Assembly: GCF_025917315.1 (NCBI RefSeq)
Contig: NZ_CP080627.1
Location: forward strand, 372,001 to 436,000
Length of the DNA: 64,000 nt
Reading direction: 5' to 3'
Source: Halomonas qaidamensis
Lineage (GTDB): Bacteria; Pseudomonadota; Gammaproteobacteria; Pseudomonadales; Halomonadaceae
The notes under the pieces were generated by a model, which made no database searches, was not told the DNA's origin, and saw only the letters and a list, made by a program, of their open reading frames with translations. Below, one piece after another: positions 19,707 through 29,410 of this stretch. The translations under genes were made by a program, and so were the position numbers. Numbering within the stretch: position 1 is the stretch's first letter; the number at the start of each line of letters is the position of its first letter.

Positions 19707-19973
19707 ATGGACTGTTCTTGTGGTGGGGTGCTCATCAGGTTCAATGAAGCGAAGCCTGATTGTCATGCAGAGTTATCGCTAAAGAAGTGTTCATGCTGTG
19801 GCGCGACTTGTGATGCTGTGCTGTCTATTTATGGAAAAGCCGTGTCTTGGGATTATCAAGATCACTTGGTAGCACAAAGCTGGTTCAATACGCTGACGCC
19901 AAACCGTGCTGATGAGTTATATCACGCGGTGATGACACTCCAATCCGTCCTAACGGTATCTCACGATAGCTAG
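19707..19973 (+). CDS. small cysteine-rich protein, possible zinc ribbon
   Basis: An 88-residue protein beginning MDCSCGGVLIRF and continuing with CHAELSLKKCSCCGATCDA. The Cys spacing (CxC, then CxCCxxxC) suggests one bound zinc, as in small zinc-ribbon or stress-related proteins. A good GGAAGGAAAT ribosome site precedes the ATG. The rest of the protein is not recognised. It sits between two closed transcription units in accessory DNA. Confidence 0.6.
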   Translation: MDCSCGGVLIRFNEAKPDCHAELSLKKCSCCGATCDAVLSIYGKAVSWDYQDHLVAQSWFNTLTPNRADELYHAVMTLQSVLTVSHDS

Positions 19974-20484
19974 GTGCCACGCTTACCAAGGGGGCAATAA
20001 AAGGTGTGTGAGATTTTTATAAGTAGGCCTTATGGGCTGTGAAGCTCAATTGCTTCAGTGCCCATGATTTGAAGCTTTAAGTTATTATATTCATGCTTTT
20101 CATATTACTGTAAGCGAGAAAATAGACAGCGCTCTTCAGGGGTGCATCCATTAGCTACCCACAGCAAAAATTTTTGCTGTGGGTTTTTTTTCGTCGTAGT
20201 GAGCATCATAGGCCACATCCAAGGAGCATAAGTAATCTTCTTAACTTGGTGGGAGTATCACTTTTATGACACATGTCTAAAACGTAAAAATAGATAGACA
20301 GCTAGTTAAATCAGCGTAATTAAAAAAAGATAGTGTTGCTTGCTTTGCAGGGTGTTGTGCTCTGCTCTTGATTTTTAGTTACTTTTTAGCTGAGTCAATT
20401 TTTCAGTAATAGATAGAGCGTGTAGCTCTTATACAAATAGAGCTTTGCTTTTTATTGCTTCCGTTAAAATTAGAAGGTCACACT
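19974..20484. other. AT-rich intergenic region ahead of the dynamin-like genes
   Basis: 511 bases without a supported gene. It contains the perfect-stem terminator at 20157-20191 and, from 20200, AT-rich DNA where the promoter of the GTPase unit must lie. No clear promoter was fixed. Confidence 0.7.
20157..20191 (+). terminator. strong intrinsic terminator
   Basis: A perfect 28-base palindrome, with ACCCACAGC and GCTGTGGGT arms around AAAAATTTTT, is followed by seven T. It ends transcription from the left about 180 bases after the Cys-rich gene. Confidence 0.9.
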
Positions 20485-21351
20485 ATGAATAATTCATACA
20501 ATGAAGAGTTTGAAACGTTACGTAATATAAATGCTGAGGCTGCTAAAGATTTAGAGCAGGCACTAAACCAACTAGCTTGGCATCCTGAGCATTTCCGACT
20601 GGGTACCATGGGTCTCTGTAACGTGGGAAAAAGTACCACGCTTAACGCGCTAATAAGCGATGTTAATAATGCAACCTTCGCCTCGGATGTCATCCCGACA
20701 ACTAAATGCCTACAGCGGTACTTTCATGAAGGCATTGAGCTAATGGATACGCCTGGGTTTGATGCAAATAGCGAGGATGATGCCATCGCTTTTGAAGGGC
20801 TGAAACATTGCGACGTATTACTGCTAGTGCATCCACTGACCACTGGTGAATTGGACGCAGTTCTACTTGGCGCCCTAAAAAAATTGAGTGCTGGGGAGCC
20901 AAGGCCGCTAGCCGATCGATTAATTGCAGTGTGGACTTGCGCGGGAGAGGTGTCTCTGCAAGAAGAGCCAGACTTGGCTAAAAAACTTACTGAGCAGCTC
21001 CGCAATGCTACAAATGGGAGCCCGCCACAAGTCAGTGTCGACAACGTGACCTATATGAAAGCACTGCGTCACAACAAGCTCCAACTAATGGCACACAGTG
21101 GTATACCCACGCTGATGGACATGATCCAAAAAATGCAGGCCTCTAATAGCCGTGTTTACGAAGCGCGTGAAGCGCGGCGTTGTCATCAGCTTAAGCAGTG
21201 CCTTGCCATCATAGAAAAAATAAGCAGCACTTTGCAGCAAGAGCGAGAGGCACACCGTCAGGCCATCTTGCGCGCTATTCAAGGTCCTCTAGACGCATTG
21301 GCAGCATATCAGCTCAGTGTAGCTAGCTTAGCCACTCGAGCTAAGTCGTGA
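20485..21351 (+). CDS. dynamin-like GTPase, small member
   Basis: A 288-residue P-loop GTPase. G1 is GLCNVGKST (residues 43-51), G2 is in the PTTKC segment (about 72-76) and G3 is DTPGF (about 89-93). The usual G4 motif (N/TKxD) is not evident; AVWTCAG stands in its place. Residues 225-288 are helical and could form a stalk. The class is the dynamin-like/YfjP-type GTPases, which act at membranes. ATG 20485 has AGAAGG upstream; the frame is open ten codons earlier. It is the first gene of a three-gene unit with the next two. Confidence 0.8.
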   Translation: MNNSYNEEFETLRNINAEAAKDLEQALNQLAWHPEHFRLGTMGLCNVGKSTTLNALISDVNNATFASDVIPTTKCLQRYFHEGIELMDTPGFDANSEDDAIAFEGLKHCDVLLLVHPLTTGELDAVLLGALKKLSAGEPRPLADRLIAVWTCAGEVSLQEEPDLAKKLTEQLRNATNGSPPQVSVDNVTYMKALRHNKLQLMAHSGIPTLMDMIQKMQASNSRVYEAREARRCHQLKQCLAIIEKISSTLQQEREAHRQAILRAIQGPLDALAAYQLSVASLATRAKS

Positions 21352-21423
21352 GTTAGAAAATTCGGTTTTTATTCAGCCAGCTGTTGATAAAGCACGACGA
21401 AGCAACAGCCCAAGGAGCAATAC

Positions 21424-21969
21424 ATGCCAGCACCTTTAATTATTTGGGGCGTTACAGCGGGTATCTCAGCACTCGCCGGTTTGGGTTACGCAGGTTACAA
21501 GATCTGGGAAGAGCATGAGAGTGCAACGGAAGAAGCGTTGCGTGCTCATGAGGCTGTTCGTGAGGCGCATGCAGCGCGCGAACATGCAGAGCAACAGGCA
21601 TTATTCCACCAGCAGCTTCGTGCCATTCAACAGCATGTTTTTCAAGAATTTGAGGGATTGGGGGTTAGCCTTAAGCGGGAACCAACCATGAACGAGCTTG
21701 CAGTATGGGCAGCGCTTCATAGTGATAACACCGTGCTCTCGCAAGCCATAGAAGACGAGGCGAGCGGCGTACTGTTTGCCCTGATGGCACTTCCAACAGA
21801 GCAAGAAAATGCGTTAGCGAGCCTGCTTGTTTCCATGGGCAATCTGATAGATCAAAAGGGTGATAACTCACTATTAATAAGCATAAGCGAGCTCCGCGAG
21901 ATTGATAAAAAATATCGCTCGTTAAGTGCTCTTAAAGATCACGTTAGCCAATCCTTATCTCACGCTTAA
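21424..21969 (+). CDS. membrane-anchored coiled-coil protein between two GTPases
   Basis: A 181-residue protein with an N-terminal membrane helix (about residues 5-25, IIWGVTAGISALAGLGYAGY), then a long charged helix rich in Ala, Glu and His (about 28-70), then a helical C-terminal part. No enzyme motif is visible. It lies 72 bases after the small GTPase and 43 bases before the large one, and starts behind AAGGAG. It may anchor the GTPases to the membrane; this is inference from position. Confidence 0.7.
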   Translation: MPAPLIIWGVTAGISALAGLGYAGYKIWEEHESATEEALRAHEAVREAHAAREHAEQQALFHQQLRAIQQHVFQEFEGLGVSLKREPTMNELAVWAALHSDNTVLSQAIEDEASGVLFALMALPTEQENALASLLVSMGNLIDQKGDNSLLISISELREIDKKYRSLSALKDHVSQSLSHA

Positions 21970-22012
21970 ATTGCCCTTAGCTTTTTGCTTACGCCATCAC
22001 CCAGGAGAGACC

Positions 22013-23800
22013 ATGACTCAACGCCACGCTATGTTTTCCGCGTTTGCCAATGTACATGCGCAGTTCCAGCAGGCGCGACAGCGCTACAGTGCCCAAGAAA
22101 ATGCCATCTTAAAAGCGCTCCAAGCGCTAGAGGAAATTGAAGGTAAACACTCGTCCTGGGCTCCTGCCGATCTTGCAGCTCAGCATCCTGTCATGCGCTA
22201 TCTGAAGGAGTGGCAGCACGAGAGCGAGCGTGTATGCCAGGAGTGGCAACGGCGGGTAATGGCATACCAAACTGTTAATGCTTTTCGTGACAAAGTGGGC
22301 GATTCGCTTTTGGTTTACGTCTATGGAAAGGTTAACGCAGGTAAAAGCTCTTTAGGCAACTTCGTGGCGACTGGACATGCCAGCCCCAGCTCCGTGGATG
22401 TTTTGCAGGAAAGCGGTGTGAGCTTCGGTTGGCAGGCATCCAGTCGTGGAAGCAAGCAGGAAGGTAGCCTTCAAAGCGGATTTGGCGTTAAAAGCACAGA
22501 ATGTACCAGTGCGATTCAATTTTTCACTTTGCCAGGCTTAACGTGGGTAGATTCGCCTGGGTTGCATTCGTCAACGCCGGAAAATGGGGAACTAGCGCGT
22601 CATTATGCCGAAGCCTCCGATATGGTGGTTTACGTAATGAATGCTCGAAACCCAGGCCGCCAAAGTGATGGGGAAGAATTGCGTTACCTGATGACGTTAA
22701 AAAAGCCTCTTTACATTGTGTTAAGTCGTAGCGATCAAACGGAAGAGAACGAAAACGACCATGGGGAAATAGTTAAAGAAATTGTAATAAAGCCAAGGGC
22801 TCAGCAGGTAAAACAAGAGCAGTACGTACGCCAGCAGCTTGAAGAAATCGCTGCTGAGCTCGGGATGCCAGAAGTTGCTGCACAGTGCAAGATCATGAGC
22901 TTGTCTGTCAGCTATGCCGAACACGCCGATAATAAAGCGACATGGGAAGCGTCAGGTATGGGGCACTTTATGTCAGCAATGACTCAATTGGCCCAGGGAG
23001 ACAGCGTGCGCTACAAGCAGCAGGCTCCGCTGGAGCAGCTGCGAGTATTCAGTAAAGACCTTCATCATGAAGCTCAACGGCTTGATGACAGCCAGCAGGC
23101 ATTGGCAAATGCTTTAGATTGCTTGGCTCAAGAAGTTACACAGACCGCTGATCGTTTGCTACGTCGACTAGAAATGCGCGTAATGGAAATTGCCAGTGCG
23201 TTGCCTGATTCCGCTTATGAGGAAGAGCATCCCTTGCTTATAGAGCGAGTTGCTAGCTCCTTAAGGCCCGACATACATCGGGCGCTAATACAGTCAATGA
23301 AAGAACAGCTCAAGACATTTGAGCGTTCAGCATCGAAAGCTATGGATTTTTCCGATGCCTCAGGCCTGCCAGGTTTCAAGCAGCGCTATGAGTCGATTGA
23401 GCTGCCAGGTAAGAGCTATATCAATCAATTAAATATACTGGGTAAAGCGCTGGGTACCGGCATTGGTTACATGGTCGGTGGTACAAAAGGAGCGGGCATA
23501 GGAGCCTCTATTGGCGCGCAATGTGGGAATGCGTTGGGAGCTATATTCAGCGTCGACAGCACCACGCTGAATGTCTATACAGGCAACAACCGTAGAGACC
23601 TTGAGGCAGCCCTTATAGAGAAGTTCAGGTGTGACATTGAGCTTCACATTCAAGAGGTGTACACCGCGCCAGTGGTCTCGGCAGTGGCAAGCATTCAGAA
23701 GCCACTACTTGAAAGTCGTCAAGCGCTTGGCAACCTACAACGCCAGCTAGAAAGGGTGGAGTATGCACCTAATCAAAAAGAGCTAAGGTGCGTAGCCTAA
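22013..23800 (+). CDS. dynamin-like GTPase, large member
   Basis: A 595-residue GTPase. G1 is YGKVNAGKSS (about residues 104-113), G3 is VDSPGL (about 179-184) and a G4-like SRSD follows LYIVL near residue 240. A glycine-rich hydrophobic segment (GTGIGYMVGGTKGAGIGASI, about 480-499) could insert in membrane like a paddle. The remainder is helical. Start ATG 22013 follows CAGGAGAGA; the frame is open 29 codons upstream. Together with the small GTPase and the membrane protein it forms a triad resembling LeoABC/Eleos-type dynamin units, some of which defend against phage. That link is by resemblance only. Confidence 0.8.
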   Translation: MTQRHAMFSAFANVHAQFQQARQRYSAQENAILKALQALEEIEGKHSSWAPADLAAQHPVMRYLKEWQHESERVCQEWQRRVMAYQTVNAFRDKVGDSLLVYVYGKVNAGKSSLGNFVATGHASPSSVDVLQESGVSFGWQASSRGSKQEGSLQSGFGVKSTECTSAIQFFTLPGLTWVDSPGLHSSTPENGELARHYAEASDMVVYVMNARNPGRQSDGEELRYLMTLKKPLYIVLSRSDQTEENENDHGEIVKEIVIKPRAQQVKQEQYVRQQLEEIAAELGMPEVAAQCKIMSLSVSYAEHADNKATWEASGMGHFMSAMTQLAQGDSVRYKQQAPLEQLRVFSKDLHHEAQRLDDSQQALANALDCLAQEVTQTADRLLRRLEMRVMEIASALPDSAYEEEHPLLIERVASSLRPDIHRALIQSMKEQLKTFERSASKAMDFSDASGLPGFKQRYESIELPGKSYINQLNILGKALGTGIGYMVGGTKGAGIGASIGAQCGNALGAIFSVDSTTLNVYTGNNRRDLEAALIEKFRCDIELHIQEVYTAPVVSAVASIQKPLLESRQALGNLQRQLERVEYAPNQKELRCVA

Positions 23801-24147
23801 GCAGGGTTGGTATTTCTATGTATAGTGAGGTTATCCTTAACCAAATTTAACACAATAAAATAGAAACAGTTCTCAACCCTGTTGTTCAAATTGCTGATCA
23901 AAACGTTGGCCTAGCTATTTTTTATGTTGCAGCTACTAGATATCGAGTGCAATCACCTAACTCGGTACAGCTGTAGCGGTGGCAATGACCTCAGTTTCAT
24001 CGTGGAAAGGATTATTTTGCATAAACGGGGTCGCCACTAAAGAGGCTGTTACGAGATAAATTATCTATAAGAAACATCGTCGAGTTAGGAATGTCGGCAA
24101 GCGATTCTTGCCTGGCTCTCCGCTGGATTTGAATGTTAGGAGTTCGC
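23801..24147. other. intergenic region before the cmr operon
   Basis: 347 bases with no supported gene. The promoter of the cmr operon must lie here, but I see no convincing -35/-10 pair. The region does not carry the AAAATTTTTGCGGT motif found elsewhere in the CRISPR locus. Confidence 0.6.
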
Positions 24148-25215
24148 ATGAACGATACCGTTAATCTCTGGGGGAAAGCGCTAGCCCAGCAGCAGCGCAC
24201 GCTGCGAGCGGAGCTAGTAATTGTTACGCCGATGTTTATTGGTGATGGAACCCAGCAGGCCAATAGCGTGCGTGCATCCTCTATCAAAGGTGCGCTGCGC
24301 TTTTGGTGGCGCGCGCTGAATTGGGGGCGGATGCTGGAGGTTGAGCGCGGCAGTGTAGAAAATGCGCTTAGGCGCTTGTACCGTGCTGAGGCTCGCCTGT
24401 TTGGACTTGCCGCTAAGGGCAAGAAGGTCCAAGAGCCAAGTGAAGGCGGGCAGGGATTGTTCCGACTTAGCGTCGAGCAGTCGACAGACATAAAGACCCA
24501 GAATAGCTGGCCCATGGATGGTAATAGCCAGGGCGGCTATCTGGGCTACGGGCTTTGGGCCACTAGGTCGTCGGAGGCGCGTAAGTCCTTGGAGGAGGGA
24601 GCGCAGTTCACGCTGACGCTGTCGTTCAAGTCTGGTATTAACCAGGTTGATTTGGCAAGTCAGGTCGATATAGATCAGATGCGCCAAGCCGTTAGCCTAT
24701 GGGGCCTACTTGGTGGGCTGGGGAGTCGAGCACGGCGTGGCTTTGGTAGCGTGGCGTTGCAAGTGCTGGACGGGCAGACGATGACGGTGAACAGCTCCCA
24801 AGAATACGCAGCACGGTTAAAGGCAGCGCTTGAAGATGGACCTTGGCCGGCAGCGTTGTCAGATACTCCCTTTACGGCCTGGTCACAGCAGACACGCTGT
24901 CTAATGTTTGCTCCGGCCCTAAGTGGCCGACAGGCCATTGGCAATCTGGAGCGGCCGTATAAGGACGTGCGCAAAGAGTTGAAAGGAATACAGAAGGCGG
25001 TATTTGGTTTACCGCTGGCGGGTCACGACAACAAGAATCGCCGCGCTAGCCCGTTCATCATGCATGTGCATCCGGTCGGCGAGCAGTATCTGCCGGTGGT
25101 TACTTATCTGCCCGCAAACTTCCATCATGCCTACCCCAATAACCCACTGAATGATGCGCAGAGCCTCAAGCCTCTGGAAATGTTCTTTGAGCACAGCAAG
25201 GGGAGCCTGCTATGA
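24148..25215 (+). CDS. cmr1: type III-B CRISPR RAMP protein Cmr1
   Basis: Subunit of the Cmr interference complex that caps the 3' end of the crRNA. The 355-residue protein opens with the RAMP pattern VTPMFIGDGTQQANSVRASSIKGALRFWWRA and has a glycine-rich GGLGSRARRGFGSV loop near residue 195. ATG 24148 is preceded by AGGAG; a second ATG five codons upstream has no such site. It begins the seven-gene cmr1-6/cas6 operon and overlaps cmr2 by four bases. Confidence 0.95.
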   Translation: MNDTVNLWGKALAQQQRTLRAELVIVTPMFIGDGTQQANSVRASSIKGALRFWWRALNWGRMLEVERGSVENALRRLYRAEARLFGLAAKGKKVQEPSEGGQGLFRLSVEQSTDIKTQNSWPMDGNSQGGYLGYGLWATRSSEARKSLEEGAQFTLTLSFKSGINQVDLASQVDIDQMRQAVSLWGLLGGLGSRARRGFGSVALQVLDGQTMTVNSSQEYAARLKAALEDGPWPAALSDTPFTAWSQQTRCLMFAPALSGRQAIGNLERPYKDVRKELKGIQKAVFGLPLAGHDNKNRRASPFIMHVHPVGEQYLPVVTYLPANFHHAYPNNPLNDAQSLKPLEMFFEHSKGSLL

Positions 25216-27254
25216 GTCAGCGCGATCAATACTTTCATCTGACGCTAGGACCGGTGCAGGGGTTTGTGTCCCAGGCGCGCCGCACGCGAGATTTTTGGGC
25301 CGGTTCTTTCCTGCTGTCGTGGCTTTCCAGTGTGTCCATGGCGGCGGTGCGGGCTCAGGGTGGCAAGGTCGAGTTTCCGGTACCTGATGAGAATTTCTTG
25401 CAGGCGATTCAGGGGCAGCCAACTCAGAAGCTGCCCCAGCAGGGCAGCGTGCCCAACCGTTTCAAGGCACTGGGTGCCAAGGTAGGCCATGACTTCAACC
25501 CTGATGCTGTAGTGCAGACAATGCAGCAGGCTTGGTTGGCGCTCTGCCTGCGCATCTGGGAGTGTGATTTATCCCCACACCTGGAGGATGAGCGGCAGCT
25601 GACGGTGACCCGTGAAATCTGGTTTCGCCAGGTCAGCCAGTTCTGGGAGATCAACTGGTGCCTCACCGATGACCCGAAACGCAGTGACCTGCTGGACAGG
25701 CGCAAAAACTGGCGCAGCCATATGGCGCCGGAAGAGCCGGGCGTCAAGTGCATGATGATGGCTGGCTGGCAGGAGCTTTCCGGTTTGGAGCGGCCAGACC
25801 AAACGCGCTTGGATGCATTTTGGGATGCGCTGAGGGAAAAGCTGAAGCATGGCAAAACGGATCTTCGTCCCGGCGAGTGTCTGTCGGCGCTGGCCTTTGT
25901 CAAGCGGCGCTTCGTGCGCCATTTTGATGACTGGAAAACCACGTTAGACAGCGGCCTGACTCTGGCCGGCTGGAAGCTCAACCCCAATGTGCCTTCGGTG
26001 CCATATATGGCGGCGGCACCTTGGTATACCCAAGTACTGGAGAAGGCCGTTAAGGATGTGAGGGTAAAGGATGCGCTGATAGAGTTCTTCGACAGCGCCG
26101 AATTGTTAGTTGGCTCACCCGAAAGCCAAACGCCGCTCACCAGTGTGTCGGAGGCGGCAAACCGCTTGGGTTTTGGTTCTGTGTACTCTGGTCTGGACGG
26201 TGTTGTTTTTCATGCCTCACAGCTAGAACAGGGAGGCCGGCGCTTCGATCAGCCAGATAATGCAGGCGTGGTGCTCAATTCGCTGGCGGCATTACGCAAG
26301 GCGGCAGATATGGGCGAGGCGTCAAGCTTCTATGCCGTCGTAGTCATGGATGGCGATAGCCTGGGCAGCCAGATGAGTGATACGGACAAGCAGTCGCAGA
26401 TTTCTCATGGCCTCAAAGACTTTACTGACGGGGTACCTGAGATTGTGGCGCGCCACAGCGGCTTTTTGATCTATGCCGGTGGCGATGACGTGCTGGCGCT
26501 GGCGTCAGTTGATCAAGCTATTGAGATGGCCAGCGAAATTCGAGGCCATTATAACGCTTGCTTTGCTGAGCAGAACAAGGCGTTGTCGGCGGATAGCCAG
26601 ATCACCACCAGCCTGTCGGCAGGCATTCAGTTTGCCCATATGCGTATGCCGCTGACCTTCGTGCTTGACGATGCCCATCGCTTGCTCGATGACGTTGCCA
26701 AGGATAAGACCGGCCGTGATTCGCTGGCGATCCGTGTGTGGAAGCCGGGTGGTTTGCATCTTGAATGGAGTCAACCTTGGGGCTTTTTGTTAAAAGAAGG
26801 CGGCACGGTTAACCGTTTGAGCGAGCTGCATCGCCGCTTTGTTCAGCGCGAGCAGCAGTCGCACTTCACTAACAAATTCATCTTCAAGGCCATGGCGCTG
26901 CTGGAACGACTGCCTAATGCGATGTTCAGTGCAACGGTTGGGTCAGACGGCCAACTGAGCAATCACTTGCTACGAACCTTGCTGACGGCGGAGCTTCGTC
27001 ACTCGGGAATCGCGCTTGATAATTCCAAGTCGGAAGTCAGCCGGAAAGAAGTAGACAGCCTGATTGAGCCGTTGCTTGAGATGTTGGAACAGCGCAAGCG
27101 CAAGGTAAAGGAGGGGCAACCAGCGGACATTCAAGCGACTGGCGACTACTGCGCGGATGCGCTGCGGCTGATTCGATTCTTGACCATGGAAACTCAGTGT
27201 GAGGCGCAAGTAGTAAGCAGCAAGGCTGCAAGTGATAAGGGGGAGTTGGTATGA
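25212..27254 (+). CDS. cmr2: type III-B Cas10/Cmr2, GGDD cyclase without HD nuclease domain
   Basis: Large subunit of the Cmr complex, 680 residues. It begins directly with the palm-domain segment FHLTLGPVQGFVSQARRTRDFWAGS, so the N-terminal HD DNase domain of longer Cas10 proteins is missing. The first palm metal site is DGDS (380-383) and the cyclase motif is GGDD (423-426), both intact, so it should make cyclic oligoadenylate when target RNA binds. DNA cutting by this subunit is not expected. It overlaps cmr1 and cmr3 by four bases each. Confidence 0.95.
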   Translation: MSQRDQYFHLTLGPVQGFVSQARRTRDFWAGSFLLSWLSSVSMAAVRAQGGKVEFPVPDENFLQAIQGQPTQKLPQQGSVPNRFKALGAKVGHDFNPDAVVQTMQQAWLALCLRIWECDLSPHLEDERQLTVTREIWFRQVSQFWEINWCLTDDPKRSDLLDRRKNWRSHMAPEEPGVKCMMMAGWQELSGLERPDQTRLDAFWDALREKLKHGKTDLRPGECLSALAFVKRRFVRHFDDWKTTLDSGLTLAGWKLNPNVPSVPYMAAAPWYTQVLEKAVKDVRVKDALIEFFDSAELLVGSPESQTPLTSVSEAANRLGFGSVYSGLDGVVFHASQLEQGGRRFDQPDNAGVVLNSLAALRKAADMGEASSFYAVVVMDGDSLGSQMSDTDKQSQISHGLKDFTDGVPEIVARHSGFLIYAGGDDVLALASVDQAIEMASEIRGHYNACFAEQNKALSADSQITTSLSAGIQFAHMRMPLTFVLDDAHRLLDDVAKDKTGRDSLAIRVWKPGGLHLEWSQPWGFLLKEGGTVNRLSELHRRFVQREQQSHFTNKFIFKAMALLERLPNAMFSATVGSDGQLSNHLLRTLLTAELRHSGIALDNSKSEVSRKEVDSLIEPLLEMLEQRKRKVKEGQPADIQATGDYCADALRLIRFLTMETQCEAQVVSSKAASDKGELV

Positions 27255-28417
27255 GTCGTCAACGCTGGTTGTTTCAGGCTGTGGATACTTGGTTCTTTCG
27301 TGAAGCCCGTGCCCACGAGGCGGTTGGCGTAGGACAGCTCGATTCTCAGTTTCCACCGCCGGTTTCCACCTTGATGGGCGCAGTTCGCACTGCGCTTGGC
27401 GACCTTGCCGGTATCGACTGGCATCGTTTTGCCACTGAGCAGGAATATTTCAATTGGCTCGGTGATGGCGGCCAACTGGGCGCGATGAGCGTGAACGGCC
27501 CGCACCTTTATCTAGCGGATAAGCCGCTTTATGCCGTGCCTGCAGACCTGCTGGCTGGAATGGGCGACGACGCACAGCAGCAGTTTTCCCGGTTGCGTAT
27601 TGGTGAGCCGGTGCGCAGCGACCTAGGGTTCGTCGCTTTACCAGAACTGAATGATGCGCCGTTAGGCAGCAAGCCGCTGGCGGGCGTCTGGTTAACCTCA
27701 GCGGGCATGGCCCGCTGGCAGGCGGGTGAATGTCCAAGGCAGGACCAGTTGGTGTGGCGCAAGGATCACATCAGTAACGAGCCGCGGCTGGGAATTGGTC
27801 GAGATAATAGAACGGCGACGGTGCAGGAGGGGTTGCTTTATCAGACGCTTCATCTGCGCTTCCATTCTGACAGTGAGTTGCGCATCGGACTAGAGCTGGA
27901 CGGCGTACCAGAAGAGGTAGCCGAGCGCCTTCCAAGCGTGACTGGGTTGAGGCTGGGTGGAGAGGGCCGTGAAGCTCACGTTTCAATCGAGCCACTCCAT
28001 GCAAGCCAAGTAGCAGATGTGCCTCACACCGAGAGCGGAGATCGCGGGCTTATTTTGATGCTGGAAACGCCTGGGGTTTTTCTCACAGATGGCCAGGCCC
28101 AGTGGTGCTTGCCGGGCTTTACCGCCGTGCAGAATGAGGCCGGTCTAACAACTCACTGGCAGGGCAGCATTGCCGACGTTGAGCTCAAGTTGATTAGTGT
28201 GGCGATGGATCGCAGTCAGCGGGTCGGCGGTTGGGATCAACGCCAACGCAAGCCCAAGGCGGTGACTAGTCGGGTCGCCCCAGGCAGCTTGTTCTACTGC
28301 GAGCTGGCCGACTCAAGTGCTGGCTTGCAAGGCGCGCTAGAAGCACTGGATGGTCAGCAGGTTGGAGAAGATCAAGCCTGGGGCATGGGTCGTCTTCGCG
28401 TAGGGCGCTGGCGCTGA
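27251..28417 (+). CDS. cmr3: type III-B CRISPR RAMP protein Cmr3
   Basis: Subunit that holds the 5' tag of the crRNA next to Cmr2. The 388-residue protein has the family opening (DTWFFREARAHEAVGVGQLDSQFPPPVSTLMGA) and the C-terminal glycine-rich QAWGMGRLRVGRW. It overlaps cmr2 by four bases and is separated from cmr4 by about 70 bases, the only real gap in the operon. Confidence 0.94.
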   Translation: MSRQRWLFQAVDTWFFREARAHEAVGVGQLDSQFPPPVSTLMGAVRTALGDLAGIDWHRFATEQEYFNWLGDGGQLGAMSVNGPHLYLADKPLYAVPADLLAGMGDDAQQQFSRLRIGEPVRSDLGFVALPELNDAPLGSKPLAGVWLTSAGMARWQAGECPRQDQLVWRKDHISNEPRLGIGRDNRTATVQEGLLYQTLHLRFHSDSELRIGLELDGVPEEVAERLPSVTGLRLGGEGREAHVSIEPLHASQVADVPHTESGDRGLILMLETPGVFLTDGQAQWCLPGFTAVQNEAGLTTHWQGSIADVELKLISVAMDRSQRVGGWDQRQRKPKAVTSRVAPGSLFYCELADSSAGLQGALEALDGQQVGEDQAWGMGRLRVGRWR

Positions 28418-28486
28418 GGTGCTCGCTGCAGTGCGCTCAATATCTCGAATCTTTTCTCTTTCATAAGTTACTTAAGGATGACCGCC

Positions 28487-29410
28487 ATGACGGCCACGAC
28501 ACATCTAATCTTCGGGCTTTTCACCGAAACTCCGCTACACGCGGGAGGCGGCAGTAAGGACGGGCTGATCGATCTCCCTATTCAGCGTGAAATACATAGT
28601 GGTTGGCCATGCGTTTTCGGTTCGGCGATGAAGGGCGCGTTAAGAGCTCGTGCCGACCAGCTGGGTGTAGACGATGACCTCAAGGTAACGGCATTTGGAC
28701 CAGATACGCTCAATGCATCAGATCATGCTGGAGCTCTGCTGGTTGGCGATGCACGTTTGCTGTTATTGCCGGTAAGATCGCTGACGGGACACTTTCGCAT
28801 GGTGACGTGTCCCGCGCTGCTGCGTCGCTTTGTGGCTGATCGCGCCCGCGCTGGTTTGACTGGCCCAATACCAGCCATTCCTGAGGTAGAGCAAGGCTCG
28901 GTGCAGGTAAAGAACCCGCAGGGAAAAGGCGATATTTTTCTAGAGGAATTTTGTTTTACGCCACAGCCGTGGTCAACTGCGGATGAGTGGGTTGAGCTAT
29001 TACTCGCGCTGGTTGCTCCGGTGCCGGGGTTAGAGGAAAAAGATGTCCGCGAGACGCTAGCTAGCCAGCTGACAGTGGTGGATGACGACAGCTTCAGCCA
29101 CTTCTGTCGCAGTGCGATTCCAGTCCTACCCCATGTGCGTATCAACAGCCAAACCAAAACCGTCGAAGGTGGCGGATTGTGGCATGAGGAAAGCCTGCCG
29201 CCCGATACGCTTTTATATTGCGTGGTGGCTGCTCAACCGCCGCGTAGCAAGCGGTATCATGATATGAACAGTGCCAAATTGCTTGAGCAGGCCTGCGAAG
29301 CGTTATTTGCAAGCGGGCCATATCTGCAAGTTGGTGGCAATGAGACCACTGGCATGGGCTGGTGCCGTGTTGCACGCGTGGCGGCCGAACTACCTGGGGG
29401 TGAGCAGTGA
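28487..29410 (+). CDS. cmr4: type III-B CRISPR RAMP protein Cmr4
   Basis: Backbone (Cas7-type) subunit that lines the crRNA and cuts target RNA every six nucleotides. The 307-residue protein has the family N-terminus GLFTETPLHAGGG, the ligand segment IDLPIQREIHSGWPCVFGSAMKGA (residues 26-49) containing an aspartate after DGLI that is a candidate for the catalytic acid, and the closing GGNETTGMGW. ATG 28487 has AAGGA at eight bases; ATG 28478, three codons earlier, is too close to that site. Confidence 0.94.
   Translation: MTATTHLIFGLFTETPLHAGGGSKDGLIDLPIQREIHSGWPCVFGSAMKGALRARADQLGVDDDLKVTAFGPDTLNASDHAGALLVGDARLLLLPVRSLTGHFRMVTCPALLRRFVADRARAGLTGPIPAIPEVEQGSVQVKNPQGKGDIFLEEFCFTPQPWSTADEWVELLLALVAPVPGLEEKDVRETLASQLTVVDDDSFSHFCRSAIPVLPHVRINSQTKTVEGGGLWHEESLPPDTLLYCVVAAQPPRSKRYHDMNSAKLLEQACEALFASGPYLQVGGNETTGMGWCRVARVAAELPGGEQ

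Noticed and set aside
20157..20191. AAAAATTTTTG core as another copy of the CRISPR-locus upstream motif
   Set aside because: It is the centre of a perfect terminator stem followed by T; the shared core is explained by that structure.
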